64,000 nt of DNA from Sphingobacterium corticibacterium (GCF_004208525.1 NZ_SGIT01000001.1:62001-126000); one strand, 5' to 3'; counted from the first letter of the stretch, positions 1 through 8,880 are shown. The notes: generated from the letters alone by a model not told the origin. A program made the numbers and translations.

Positions 1-1
1 T

Positions 2-259
2 GGAAATCCGGATGCGCAGATCGTCGATGTAAGAGGATATACAGAGTATGAACGTTACCATGTAGCAGGAGCAGAGAATATCTTTGTGGGAACATTGGCC
101 GATAACCTAAACAAGTTTAACAAAGAGAAGCAGATTGTTGTCCATTGTCAAAGTGGAGACCGGGCGACGATTGCCCAATCACTATTGGCTAAGAACGGAT
201 TTAAAAATGTAAAAAACTACGTCGCAGGAATGGAAGAGTGGAGAGCGCTAGTCCCATAG
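2..259 (+). CDS. Rhodanese-like domain protein, C-terminal part
   Basis: The window opens inside this gene; 85 codons of the C-terminal end are present, so the start and the full architecture are not visible. The visible part is a rhodanese (sulfurtransferase) domain: an IVDVRGYTEYERYHVAGAEN-type strand/helix entry at the beginning, then the active-site loop CQSGDR (Cys nucleophile followed by the persulfide-binding backbone loop ending in Arg), and the closing segment with VAGMEEW. That ending is typical of proteins in which a metallo-beta-lactamase (persulfide dioxygenase) domain precedes one or two rhodanese domains, so the missing upstream part may be an MBL-fold hydrolase, but this cannot be seen here. 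It is transcribed toward the minus-strand lipid operon and ends 38 bp from it. Confidence 0.85.
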   Translation, partial: GNPDAQIVDVRGYTEYERYHVAGAENIFVGTLADNLNKFNKEKQIVVHCQSGDRATIAQSLLAKNGFKNVKNYVAGMEEWRALVP

Positions 260-278
260 CACACCTAAAAAGCGGAAA

Positions 279-318
279 GAATACAGCAGATGACATTTTA
301 AATGAGCTTGCTGTATTC
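279..318. terminator. Hairpin between convergent genes
   Basis: A perfect 10-bp inverted repeat, GAATACAGCA (279-288) and TGCTGTATTC (309-318), has a 20-nt loop that contains the stop codon of the minus-strand acyl ligase (298-300). On the plus strand it is followed by AATTTT. The location between two converging genes fits a shared terminator, although the T-tract is weak. Confidence 0.5.
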
Positions 319-1818
319 AATTTTAGCATGATGGCGGGGGTCTCTCGGCAGTTGCTGGAATTTTACTGTCGTTACCTTAAATGGTAGTTGTTGAAGTTTT
401 GCTAGTACCTGCTCCTTTATGGATTGCGTTTCCTCTGTTAGTTCAATAAATGCACTTATATCGGTGCCGTTAGAAAGAATCGTTCCCATTTCAATGCCGT
501 CGATGGACTGCACGTAATTTTCAAAAACAAAAGTAGACAACCAATGACCGTCCTGTGCAATAAGCGTATTGCACCTTCCTGTGAGGAAGAGGCGTCCATC
601 TCGGATATAACCACTGTCACCGGTTCGATGCCAGTAGACGTCATCGATGAAAATTTTATTCGTCCGAAGGGCGTGTTCATTTTTGTAATATTGCGTGAGC
701 ACATGAGGACCGGAAACAACGATTTCACCCCATACTCCTTCCGGCTGTTTCATATGTTCAAATGCCTCCAAAGAAATATCGAAAAGAGATTTATCTGTAA
801 TCGGAATAATCTTTACCTGTGTTTTATGAAAGATTGCACCGACTGGTATACCTCGTTTTAAGTTGAATGTAGAAGTTTCGGATACCAGTTCGTCAACGGC
901 AATAGAGCTAATAGGCTCGGCTTCCGTGGATCCGTAGAGAATTCGAACATTTTTAGTCGGGAATGCCTTGTTGTATAGTTTCGCTTCTTTTAAAAATACA
1001 GGTGCGCCACCGGTAAGGATATCGTTCAATTGCGGTAATGAAATTTTATGTTCGGAAACATGTTCGGCAATACGTTTGACAAAATAAGGGGAAGCCACCA
1101 ATCTGGTAACCCGATGATCCAAAAGCTGTCTTACGATTCTTTTCGGCTGAATCTTAGTCGGTTTCGATGGGTTGAAGTCGGCAATCACGGAAGTCGATCC
1201 CACGGCAAGATTGATAAGCAAGACAATAGGCAGTACCGACATATCTACATCCGACGGCTTAGCTCGGATTTCCTCCTCCAGCGCTTTAAACTGTTCGTAT
1301 AAAAAGCCATGTGTCCGCAGTGCTGCTTTTGGCGTTCCGGTGCTGCCTGTCGTAAAGGTAATAAGTGCTGCGTCTTCCAACAGTGTCTGACAAATTTGGT
1401 CATTTTCATCTCCAGAATAAGACAATCCCAGCTTGATCGGAATCTGCCGGATGCCTTTAGAAAAGAAACGCAGCACATGGGCTTTCCAACTACCCACGAA
1501 CGCTTTGCAATCCGCGATTTGGCAACAGGTATCCAGACGATCTATCTTGCTCCATTGATCGACAAAGACAACGGTTGCTCCCAGGTAGAACAGCGCCAGC
1601 ACATTTCGGTAGAGATCAATGCCCATTGGTACAAACAGTAAGACCCGATCACCTTTTAGGATTTCTTTTCGTTTGAAGTAATTTGCCGTTAGCCGAACCT
1701 GCTGTGCGAGTTCTGAAAAAGTAATTTTATCACCGTTTTTATCCCAGATAGCGGTTTTGTCAGGATACCTTTCGGTGTGACGTATAAACAGACCAGCGAT
1801 GTTAAATGGATTTTCCAT
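298..1818 (-). CDS. AMP-forming acyl-CoA/acid ligase (ANL superfamily)
   Basis: A 506-residue adenylate-forming enzyme, expected to activate a carboxylic acid (probably fatty or isoprenoid) with ATP and pass it to CoA or another acceptor. The motifs are visible in order: P-loop TTGSTGTPK (residues 156-164), YGSTEAEP (about 295-302), the RTGD motif with Asp401, the hinge Arg415 in LTGR, and a C-terminal PRDxxHHAK whose Lys499 sits where the A10 catalytic lysine belongs. Length is normal for a compact family member. It is the last gene of the nine-gene operon and its ATG overlaps the end of the preceding GNAT-like gene by 17 nt, so translation is probably coupled. The substrate is unknown; OleC-like fatty acid ligases are one possible relative. 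Confidence 0.88.
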   Translation of the reverse strand: MENPFNIAGLFIRHTERYPDKTAIWDKNGDKITFSELAQQVRLTANYFKRKEILKGDRVLLFVPMGIDLYRNVLALFYLGATVVFVDQWSKIDRLDTCCQIADCKAFVGSWKAHVLRFFSKGIRQIPIKLGLSYSGDENDQICQTLLEDAALITFTTGSTGTPKAALRTHGFLYEQFKALEEEIRAKPSDVDMSVLPIVLLINLAVGSTSVIADFNPSKPTKIQPKRIVRQLLDHRVTRLVASPYFVKRIAEHVSEHKISLPQLNDILTGGAPVFLKEAKLYNKAFPTKNVRILYGSTEAEPISSIAVDELVSETSTFNLKRGIPVGAIFHKTQVKIIPITDKSLFDISLEAFEHMKQPEGVWGEIVVSGPHVLTQYYKNEHALRTNKIFIDDVYWHRTGDSGYIRDGRLFLTGRCNTLIAQDGHWLSTFVFENYVQSIDGIEMGTILSNGTDISAFIELTEETQSIKEQVLAKLQQLPFKVTTVKFQQLPRDPRHHAKIEYSKLI

Positions 1819-2782
1819 AGAGTGTGTAGGTTTTTAATAGATGTCCATCGTATTGATCGGATAGGGGAGTTGCGTCTCCTTCGTCAATCATCAAAGCATA
1901 AATAATCTGCTGATATTCTTTGGTTACAGCTTTTTGATAAAATTCGTCAACTAATACTAATCCTAGACCCCGATATAGTCGTTTGGGACTACGGGCAAGT
2001 GTTTTGATGATTAAGGTTTTGCCAGCTGGGTTCAAAAAGTCATCTGTGCCCAGCAGAACGCCGACAATTTCACCATCATGTTCCGCAATTTGGACAAACT
2101 CGGTTTTCAATACAGATTGCAACGGTAGGTATTTTTCTAAAAAAGATGATTCGCTGATCGGGCTGTACAGAAAGTTCTGTTTAAAAGAGTCGTGTAAAAA
2201 CGGGTATAGCTTTTTTAAATCAGCCACGTAATTGTCTTTATCTAATCCCCGAATGATAACTCCATCACGAAGTAACCTGCTTTTTAACTTGTCAATTTTT
2301 TCATTTTGTCGTGGAGCAACGGCGGCTATGGCCGAATAATAATGTGCTATCGGCTCGAAGCCTATTGATTGCCACTGTTTGGCATAGTAAGGTTCGTGTT
2401 TCATCTCCATAAAGAACAAGGGTTTTTCGGGATGATCATGAAAGCGGTAATTTTCCCAGGTCGAACCGTTCATTGGACCAATGAGAAAATTTACGTCTTT
2501 TTCTTTAGCTTGTTTTTCGATGGCCCGAAACAGTTTCTGTACCGCCTCCTCGTTTTCTTGTGCCTCGTAAGCACCTACCAGCCCAACGTTTTTCTCTTCG
2601 TAGAGAATCCCCTTATTTAAATACAAAACGGCTTTTGCGAGATAAACACCTTGCCGTTTTACCGCGATGCCTACATAGTAATGATCCATGGGCATACGTT
2701 CATTCCCCGGTGATACATTTATTTGGGCGAATGTGTCGGATTGCTCTTTGGTATAGATTTCGGTGATTATTAGATTATCCAT
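1802..2782 (-). CDS. GNAT-like N-acyltransferase family protein
   Basis: A 326-residue soluble protein without signal peptide or membrane segment. The order of elements suggests a two-lobed GNAT fold: an N-terminal strand/helix set containing VGLVGAYEAQEN and a LIGPMNGSTWENYRF segment, the YYAKQWQSIGFEP motif near residue 130-140 (the typical end of a GNAT lobe), and a second lobe with GEIVGVLLGTDD and a YRGLGLVLVDEFYQKA helix that resembles the acyl-CoA pyrophosphate-binding loop. It may N-acylate an amino group, for instance on the amino-lipid the operon is suspected to make, but this is inference from context. It overlaps the upstream kinase gene by 13 nt and the downstream ligase by 17 nt. 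Confidence 0.65.
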   Translation of the reverse strand: MDNLIITEIYTKEQSDTFAQINVSPGNERMPMDHYYVGIAVKRQGVYLAKAVLYLNKGILYEEKNVGLVGAYEAQENEEAVQKLFRAIEKQAKEKDVNFLIGPMNGSTWENYRFHDHPEKPLFFMEMKHEPYYAKQWQSIGFEPIAHYYSAIAAVAPRQNEKIDKLKSRLLRDGVIIRGLDKDNYVADLKKLYPFLHDSFKQNFLYSPISESSFLEKYLPLQSVLKTEFVQIAEHDGEIVGVLLGTDDFLNPAGKTLIIKTLARSPKRLYRGLGLVLVDEFYQKAVTKEYQQIIYALMIDEGDATPLSDQYDGHLLKTYTLYGKSI

Positions 2783-3450
2783 GATTGTGTCAATAACATA
2801 CTCACTATGACTGTAAACGGAATCGAAACGTTATCGTAGCCGTCCCGACTGACGGCCTCGGCGATAGTAGACCATAATGCAATGAATGCAAAAGCGAACA
2901 CTTTACTCGTATTCATGTCCGATAAATATAGGTATCGCCAACTGATGACAGCAATCAAAAAGGCGCTGATAAAGAAGGCTAGGGATCCTGTTGCGGTTTT
3001 CGTAGCTCCCGCTATTCGATAAGAACCCCACGGCCATTTTTTACCGCATAATGCCGCCAAAGGATCGCTAATAGCCAATATCATAATAGGCAGGTAATAA
3101 TAGATGTATTGATGTCCTTGATGGCTGTACGAAAGATAGCAACCATAAACGGCCACAGGATAGGCTAAGCTACCTACTGATTTGCGGTCGATTGCGTTGA
3201 TAGATTTCAGCAAATGGAAGCGTAGCGAACAGATCAATATGACCGCAAATGACGCACATAATAACAATACCCACCAATGATTGTCCAGCAATACGGGAAA
3301 AAGTAAGGCCAGCAGTCCGGTACCGAGATGCACAAACTTTCTTGTCAACTCGACTTTTACTTTCAGGACGTGATACAAGAACTCTCCTAGCGCGAAGAGT
3401 ATAAGATAGCATCCTGCGAGAATAAGTGTATGTTGCAAGTTCGTTTCCAT
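2770..3450 (-). CDS. Dolichol/phytol kinase-like CTP-dependent lipid kinase
   Basis: A 226-residue integral membrane protein with about six hydrophobic segments. It carries the hallmarks of the SEC59/VTE5/DGK1 family, which phosphorylates isoprenoid alcohols or diacylglycerol using CTP: an early RKFVHLGTG motif (residues 37-45), DPLAALCGKK in the middle, a lysine followed by ATGSLAFF, and a late DGYDNVSIPF segment. The likely product is a lipid phosphate that could feed the CdsA-like enzyme in the same operon. The start codon shares one base with the stop of the DUF3419 gene (TAATG) and the end overlaps the next gene by 13 nt. Whether the substrate is a polyprenol, phytol-like alcohol or diacylglycerol cannot be read from the sequence. 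Confidence 0.8.
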   Translation of the reverse strand: METNLQHTLILAGCYLILFALGEFLYHVLKVKVELTRKFVHLGTGLLALLFPVLLDNHWWVLLLCASFAVILICSLRFHLLKSINAIDRKSVGSLAYPVAVYGCYLSYSHQGHQYIYYYLPIMILAISDPLAALCGKKWPWGSYRIAGATKTATGSLAFFISAFLIAVISWRYLYLSDMNTSKVFAFAFIALWSTIAEAVSRDGYDNVSIPFTVIVSMLLTQSWII

Positions 3451-4535
3451 TACTTTTGTTCCACAATAAATTGATTGTAAAAGAAGCCGTGATCGTCCTC
3501 CGTCAGCTGTTGGGAAAATTTGTTAAGATAGCGAACTTCGGACGGAAAAATACCCGAGATACGGCGCGGTACCATCAAATTCCAATAGCCCATTCTACCT
3601 CTATCTGCTAACAGCTGTATCAGTTTTTCCGCCGTTTCCGTGAAGAGGCTTTTATTCATGTATTCGAATATATTGGATAAATTCATGCTATCAAATTGTC
3701 CATATTCCCTGGCTACCTGCTCGGCAAATCCTTGACGGATAACCAAGCTATCCAAATTTCCTTTTAATTTATGATAAGATTCCGGTTGCAGATAATGTGG
3801 CAATAGTTCGCCGAAATTCCCTGTTAGGTTATAACGCAAGATCGGATTTTTTTGGGCACGGGTTTTTTTTAGCTGTTTTTCGGCTTTCTTGAAAATATAA
3901 GCAGAAACATCTATCCCTACTTCTTTTAAGAACTGGGGGTCACGTCCCAATTTCCCCATCACAAAACGGCTAAAAAAGATGTTGAAGAATAAACGCCAAC
4001 GCCAGGTGTTCCATTTTTTGTGGTAAAACTTTATTTGTTCCGATTCGTCTTTTGGTGCCAATAATTGCTCAACCCGTCCTTTACCGTGGATGAAAGGCAA
4101 TACGCGTTTAGCAAACAGCTGAAAATACCGCTCGAATTTCCCTTGATGTATGATGCCTCGGGTTATTGTATCGGTATGTCGTTCCCAATATTGACGCACA
4201 TCAGCGGCTAATTCCTGTTTTAACTGTTGAAATAATTTCAGCCTGTCTGTTCCCTCGTGGAAACCTAGGAAAACAAGTACATCGTCATAATCCAAAGAAC
4301 GGATAGCTGCTTTTTTCAACTCCACGAGATACAGTTGCGTCAGATTTACATCTACAGCGACAACCAGTTCGGGATCAACAGTAAGCAAGGAAAAACTGTT
4401 GTCGCCGGCAGAAGCGATGGATAAAATTTTCGAACCGCTTTTAGGTGCTAAACCTTGGAGCAGTATTTCCGAATCTTCCCAACAATTGGCGTAGCGGATA
4501 ATGCTAAAATCAACTTTTTTGTCCAGATTACCCAT
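3450..4535 (-). CDS. DUF3419 / BtaA-like 3-amino-3-carboxypropyl transferase
   Basis: A 361-residue protein of the DUF3419 family, to which BtaA belongs. BtaA moves the 3-amino-3-carboxypropyl group of S-adenosylmethionine to diacylglycerol, the first step of betaine lipid (DGTS) synthesis. Visible family marks are YANCWED (residues 15-21), the SAM-binding strand-loop SIASAGDN (39-46) and VDVNLTQ (61-67). I chose the ATG at 4535, which overlaps the stop of the preceding dikinase gene by 8 nt; an upstream in-frame start at 4619 would overlap it by 92 nt and add residues unlike the family. No BtaB-type N-methyltransferase is present in the window, so the product, if BtaA-like, may stay unmethylated or be processed differently. 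Confidence 0.85.
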   Translation of the reverse strand: MGNLDKKVDFSIIRYANCWEDSEILLQGLAPKSGSKILSIASAGDNSFSLLTVDPELVVAVDVNLTQLYLVELKKAAIRSLDYDDVLVFLGFHEGTDRLKLFQQLKQELAADVRQYWERHTDTITRGIIHQGKFERYFQLFAKRVLPFIHGKGRVEQLLAPKDESEQIKFYHKKWNTWRWRLFFNIFFSRFVMGKLGRDPQFLKEVGIDVSAYIFKKAEKQLKKTRAQKNPILRYNLTGNFGELLPHYLQPESYHKLKGNLDSLVIRQGFAEQVAREYGQFDSMNLSNIFEYMNKSLFTETAEKLIQLLADRGRMGYWNLMVPRRISGIFPSEVRYLNKFSQQLTEDDHGFFYNQFIVEQK

Positions 4536-7164
4536 GCTGGTTATGTTCTTGTGCTTCGTCCAAAACCTTGATTTCACCTGTGCTTCCATCCATCTCGATC
4601 CAATCGCCTGTTTTGACACGGGACAATAAACCCGTTATGCTCACAATGCAAGGAATACCCATTTCCCGGGAAACGATAGCCGAATGACTCAGTAGGCTGC
4701 CTCGTTCCACAAGGATGGCTCCGGCACTGGGGAAAAGCGTTACCCATCCGGGATCGGTACTGGTGGTCACCAGAATATCGCCATCCAAGGAATCTATGTC
4801 GTTCGGATGCTGTACGACACGCGCTCTCGCCTTGACCTGCCCCGGACAGCAACCAATTCCTTTTAAGTCGCTTTCGGCTATTTCCATCTTGCTCTTGCTA
4901 TAAAAATCATTACTTTGGTATACAACGCCGTAGGTGCCGATGCGCTCGGACGGCATAGGCATCTGTTGGAAGCGCTCGTGCTCTTCCTTGCGCACGGCGA
5001 TGAGTGATTTGAGATCTGTGGTCAAGCTACGGCCTTCTATATAGGCAAAGATTTCGTCTTTGCTCAGAAAAAAGATATCACGATCAAATTCGAGTATATC
5101 TTCTTCATAAAAACGCTTACCGATATAGGTGAAAATCTCCCGTACAATCCCAAAACCTCTGGTTCGTTCATAGCGTAGGTTTTCGCGCGCACTCACCAAA
5201 TATCGGGTACGATGCAGTGTTTTCTTGAAAATCCATTTTTTGAGCGGTTTATAACGCAGCGCCTTTTTCATAATGGCTTCTGCATCTGTTCGGAGTTTTT
5301 CCTCTATTTGGTTTGACGTTTTAGCTGTTGTAATTCCCGATTCCACGTACGATTTCAGTACCTGTACAAATCGTGATGGATCTTGCGTATAGGAAATGGT
5401 TTCCAGCTTTAGTTCCCCAACGCAGCGCTCCCCAAAATCTGTGATATACTGTTCGATCATCTCTTTCGTTTTTTTGCTCTCGGCGAGATGGTCGTATAGC
5501 AAAAACTGCCAGATGTCCTCGGACGTTTCGCGGAGAAATACCTGTTTTAAATAGGGTGTAGCCGAAATATAGGTTGCCAGCTCGACACTGCGATGGATCG
5601 GTTGTGTAGAAATGATGTCCGCACTTCCGCATAACAGGTCGTTGTGGATATTCGGGTGATCTTCTTTTGTGTATTCTTCACAACGTTTTTTGAGCAATCC
5701 AAACCATATCATCGCAAAAAAATCATTGAGTAGCGGTGCTTTCCACTGATGGAGAAGTGTCCGTTCGAAATGCAGGTACAAATTCATCAGCTCGTTGGCG
5801 TCCTTCGATTGAAAATCGATCTTTTTGTACTTGTCAATCGTACGATCCAATAAATTTTTAAACGCTATCCGCTGTTTGGGCAAGGTTCTTAGATGCCCGT
5901 ACATTTTTACGATCATTTTCAAAATACGCATCCATGCCTTTCCTTGTGGTAAGAGATAACTTTCGGGAATATCGAAGCGCTCTTTAACGCCCATCATTTG
6001 CTCCATGAAACGTGCATTTAGGCTGTACCCCGGTAACATCGCCAATAAATGATACCAGGAGCGTAAATTGTAGTATACCCGACCGTTGATGAAACCGAGC
6101 ATATTCGTAAAAACACGTTGATGGCGATGGACTGTCTGCTCATCTACACCCAATATCGATACAAATATTTTGTAAGCTGTTTCGTATGATTGGCTGATAA
6201 AAGAAAAGGTCAACGGCGTGGTTACGCCGGGGTATGATTCGACAATATTACTGTTGTCCCATACGATATATTCGCTGGTTGGATCGGGCAATTTGGAAAG
6301 TCCGGTTATCGGGCGCGTCTGTAAGATATACAGGCTGTCGTCCTTCACCGCAAATTCAACATCCTGATACAATCCGAATGCTTTTCTCAACTTGTTCAAT
6401 AGTCGATCCAGTTGCCAAATAACACCATCTGAAATCGCTTGGTCATTCTGGTTAATTCTTGGTACATCCGATAATACCACTCCGCCCGTGCCATCTGGAT
6501 TTAGTATCATTTGCTGTTTTTTGCGAACGGTTTGTCGGTCGAGACGTCCATTTGCAATGATATAATTATCTGCTTCCAATTCCCCGGAGACCAAACCCTC
6601 GCCCACACCAAATACAGCCGATATGAGTTTCTCTTTCCGGTGTCCATTGACGGGATTTATGCCAAAAGCGACTCCCGCAGCATCAGCCTCAATCATTTCC
6701 TGTACAATAACGCCTATGCCCAGACTTGGACCGAGACGATTTGCCTGTCGGTAAGCATGCACACGTTCCGAAAAAACGGAGCGCCAGACATCCTTTATGC
6801 GCTCCAATACCTGTTCCTTTTTTACGTACAGATAACTTTCAAACTGCCCAGCAAAAGAGTGTTGTCGCCCATCTTCGTCCAACGCAGAAGAGCGTACCGC
6901 CAAATAGGTAACCTCTGCGAACTGTGTATTTAATTCTGCTTGTACGACAGGAGGGAAGACATATCGGTCAATAGCATGCAATACATCTGTCGAGCGCTCG
7001 ATCGAAGACACGTCCTTAAAAACCTCTGCAAGAAAATCAGCAGGCAATACGGCCCATTTTGGTACGTGCACGCCTAGCTGACCTAATTTCAATAGGTTTT
7101 TGGCTTTTCCTCCTATCGCCGGATGTTCTATATATTGATATTGATTGCCTTGAATAAAAATCAT
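4528..7164 (-). CDS. PEP synthase-like dikinase, rifampin-phosphotransferase architecture
   Basis: An 878-residue protein. The N-terminal third is a PPDK-type ATP-grasp domain (GGKAKNL at 18-24, RSSALDED at 91-98, SFAGQFES at 103-110, then a VIVQEMI strand and a GVGEGLVSGE loop). A long middle region resembles no domain I can name. The C-terminus is the swivelling phosphohistidine domain with GSLLSHSAIVSREMGIPC, catalytic His about residue 827. The PEP/pyruvate TIM barrel of true PEP synthases is missing. Length, order and His position match rifampin phosphotransferases, which transfer the beta-phosphate of ATP to a hydroxyl of a small molecule. In this operon the acceptor is more likely a lipid precursor than an antibiotic. 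The gene follows the UbiA gene by 27 nt. Confidence 0.85.
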   Translation of the reverse strand: MIFIQGNQYQYIEHPAIGGKAKNLLKLGQLGVHVPKWAVLPADFLAEVFKDVSSIERSTDVLHAIDRYVFPPVVQAELNTQFAEVTYLAVRSSALDEDGRQHSFAGQFESYLYVKKEQVLERIKDVWRSVFSERVHAYRQANRLGPSLGIGVIVQEMIEADAAGVAFGINPVNGHRKEKLISAVFGVGEGLVSGELEADNYIIANGRLDRQTVRKKQQMILNPDGTGGVVLSDVPRINQNDQAISDGVIWQLDRLLNKLRKAFGLYQDVEFAVKDDSLYILQTRPITGLSKLPDPTSEYIVWDNSNIVESYPGVTTPLTFSFISQSYETAYKIFVSILGVDEQTVHRHQRVFTNMLGFINGRVYYNLRSWYHLLAMLPGYSLNARFMEQMMGVKERFDIPESYLLPQGKAWMRILKMIVKMYGHLRTLPKQRIAFKNLLDRTIDKYKKIDFQSKDANELMNLYLHFERTLLHQWKAPLLNDFFAMIWFGLLKKRCEEYTKEDHPNIHNDLLCGSADIISTQPIHRSVELATYISATPYLKQVFLRETSEDIWQFLLYDHLAESKKTKEMIEQYITDFGERCVGELKLETISYTQDPSRFVQVLKSYVESGITTAKTSNQIEEKLRTDAEAIMKKALRYKPLKKWIFKKTLHRTRYLVSARENLRYERTRGFGIVREIFTYIGKRFYEEDILEFDRDIFFLSKDEIFAYIEGRSLTTDLKSLIAVRKEEHERFQQMPMPSERIGTYGVVYQSNDFYSKSKMEIAESDLKGIGCCPGQVKARARVVQHPNDIDSLDGDILVTTSTDPGWVTLFPSAGAILVERGSLLSHSAIVSREMGIPCIVSITGLLSRVKTGDWIEMDGSTGEIKVLDEAQEHNQHG

Positions 7165-7191
7165 GTGTTTCTTCTTTTTGAATGCAAGTTG

Positions 7192-8154
7192 TTACCCAAA
7201 CAAGCGTTCCAACATGGGGACACCGCCCAAGCTGAGATACATCGCGATTGTCCATCCTGCCGAAGTCAATTCAATTGCTTTTGCACGCTTACTTGTCATG
7301 TTGTTGACGAACAAAACAGCCGGAATACAACTGAACATAAATATAGCAGTTAAAATGATATAAGCAAGTATACCGTACCCGGCATAATAAGATGCTACTA
7401 TACTTAACAACCACGTAGCGAATAAAATGAGTATCCATAATCCTGTCGCTTTTTTAGCACCAAGCATATACGAATAGGTTTCTACGCCAACTTTTTCATC
7501 GGATGGATTTCTTATTTTCCGACCAATTTCGAGTACGAGGCCGTTCATAAAAGAAACCGCAAAAAAGAACAGCAGTCCTTTTGGTGCATCAACACTTGCC
7601 AGTAACCAATCCAACCCACTGGCGTAGATATCAATCAATGGAATAATCAGCATGTGCGAAGTCACGTACCAAAAGGGATGCTTCTTCAGCCATTCCGCCA
7701 CAAAAAACTCTTTGCCCATCAAACAGAGGTAAAAAATTACAATACCATAAATAATTAGCATTTTGGGAAAGAAAATAAGGTTGATAGCGATTTGCGCTAA
7801 GAACAGTACGATACCCACTAATCGCAGTTCGTGAAGAGAAATTAACCCACGTGGAACAGGTAATTCCTTACGGTACATCGCATCTTCTTTGGCATCCTTG
7901 AACTCGTCAAATACCCTAACCAGTAAAAAAAGTGTAACCGTGGTAAACACGCCAACCAAAAAATGTTGCCAGGAGATAAAACCCGTTGCGCCTCTAGAAA
8001 TTCTGGAATAGGCTATTGCCGAAAGACTAAAGGCGCTAATCAAAATCCCGTGTGCCAGCAAGGGAAAACGCTCCCGTTGATATATCCAGAAACGCGTGAT
8101 GAAAGAAGCGTTGTTTTCTTCTGGATTGCTGTATTCATTTTGTTGTGTTTTCAT
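7192..8154 (-). CDS. UbiA-family membrane prenyltransferase
   Basis: A 320-residue polytopic membrane protein, about eight or nine transmembrane segments after a soluble N-terminus of some 30 residues. UbiA enzymes attach an isoprenyl diphosphate to an aromatic or other acceptor using Mg2+ held by two Asp-rich motifs. Here the first motif reads DEFKDAKED (residues 83-91), with D in place of the usual N, followed by LPVPRGLIS (98-106), which corresponds to the RPIPSG segment of classic members. The second motif is around residues 209-225 (GRKIRNPSDEKVGVE). The acceptor is unknown. In archaeal lipid synthesis a UbiA member (DGGGP synthase) works just before the CDP-activating enzyme, and here too a cytidylyltransferase gene is the immediate neighbour, 9 nt upstream. 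Confidence 0.82.
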   Translation of the reverse strand: MKTQQNEYSNPEENNASFITRFWIYQRERFPLLAHGILISAFSLSAIAYSRISRGATGFISWQHFLVGVFTTVTLFLLVRVFDEFKDAKEDAMYRKELPVPRGLISLHELRLVGIVLFLAQIAINLIFFPKMLIIYGIVIFYLCLMGKEFFVAEWLKKHPFWYVTSHMLIIPLIDIYASGLDWLLASVDAPKGLLFFFAVSFMNGLVLEIGRKIRNPSDEKVGVETYSYMLGAKKATGLWILILFATWLLSIVASYYAGYGILAYIILTAIFMFSCIPAVLFVNNMTSKRAKAIELTSAGWTIAMYLSLGGVPMLERLFG

Positions 8155-8163
8155 CCTAAAATC

Positions 8164-8874
8164 TTACAAATAAACTAGCCAAAATATTGCCCCTGCAAAA
8201 ATGAAACTGTCAAACCTATCCAATATGCCGCCGTGTCTAGGGATAAGTTTACTATAATCTTTTAAATTACACCGACGTTTGTACCAAGAAGCAAGGGTGT
8301 CGCCTACGAATGCCGCTGTACAAATGAGTAATGGCGAAAATCCTATTGCATATCCCGACATATTTAACCACTGCATGACAAACAATCCCGTAGCGATTCC
8401 CATGGCATATCCACCAACAACACCTGCTATAGTTTTGTCTGGACTAATTTTAGGCAGCACTTTTTTCTTTCCAAAAAGCTGACCTGTAATTTGGGCAAAT
8501 CCATCAAATGTAAATACGATAGTATAAACGTATAATACCCGCTCTAACGCGACTTGACTAGAAAATTGATAAAAGCTAAAAGCTAAGGCCATATAAGATA
8601 GGATGGATAGTCCTAAAAACAATATTCCCCTGCTCGAAGAACGCCAACCTCTAACGATTTCATATGCCCCAATGATGAGTAATACAATCGCCAGATAGCG
8701 CATGATTCCATATTGGATACACCAAACGGTTATGCTGACGGCAAGGAGGTAGAAGATATACTTCACCCAACGTGCTTTCCGTTGCTCGGCATCGCTCTTT
8801 CTATTGAGTACGAATATTGCTATACCACCGATAGTGAAGAATATAATGATCATATAGAATAATGTCCAAAACAT
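8164..8874 (-). CDS. CdsA-like phosphatidate cytidylyltransferase
   Basis: A 236-residue membrane protein with about seven hydrophobic segments. It carries the CTP:phosphatidate cytidylyltransferase signature near its C-terminus: S196-W-Y-K-R, then K-D, P-R-HGG and D-R-F-D (ending at residue 222), so the metal-binding and CTP-binding residues are intact. The reaction would be CTP plus a lipid phosphate giving a CDP-lipid and pyrophosphate. It is shorter than the housekeeping CdsA (usually 260-290 residues) and sits between a CDP-alcohol phosphatidyltransferase (6 nt upstream) and a UbiA prenyltransferase (9 nt downstream), so it is likely a specialised paralogue for the operon's own lipid. 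A housekeeping cdsA is expected elsewhere in the genome. Confidence 0.87.
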   Translation of the reverse strand: MFWTLFYMIIIFFTIGGIAIFVLNRKSDAEQRKARWVKYIFYLLAVSITVWCIQYGIMRYLAIVLLIIGAYEIVRGWRSSSRGILFLGLSILSYMALAFSFYQFSSQVALERVLYVYTIVFTFDGFAQITGQLFGKKKVLPKISPDKTIAGVVGGYAMGIATGLFVMQWLNMSGYAIGFSPLLICTAAFVGDTLASWYKRRCNLKDYSKLIPRHGGILDRFDSFIFAGAIFWLVYL

Positions 8875-8880
8875 AATCTA

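Noticed and set aside
4528-7164. Genuine phosphoenolpyruvate synthase
   Set aside because: The C-terminal PEP/pyruvate-binding barrel is missing and the His domain is at the very end, unlike PpsA.
4528-7164. Rifampin resistance gene
   Set aside because: The layout fits, but the gene is embedded in a translationally coupled lipid-type operon; antibiotic resistance as main role is unlikely. It stays open as a side activity.
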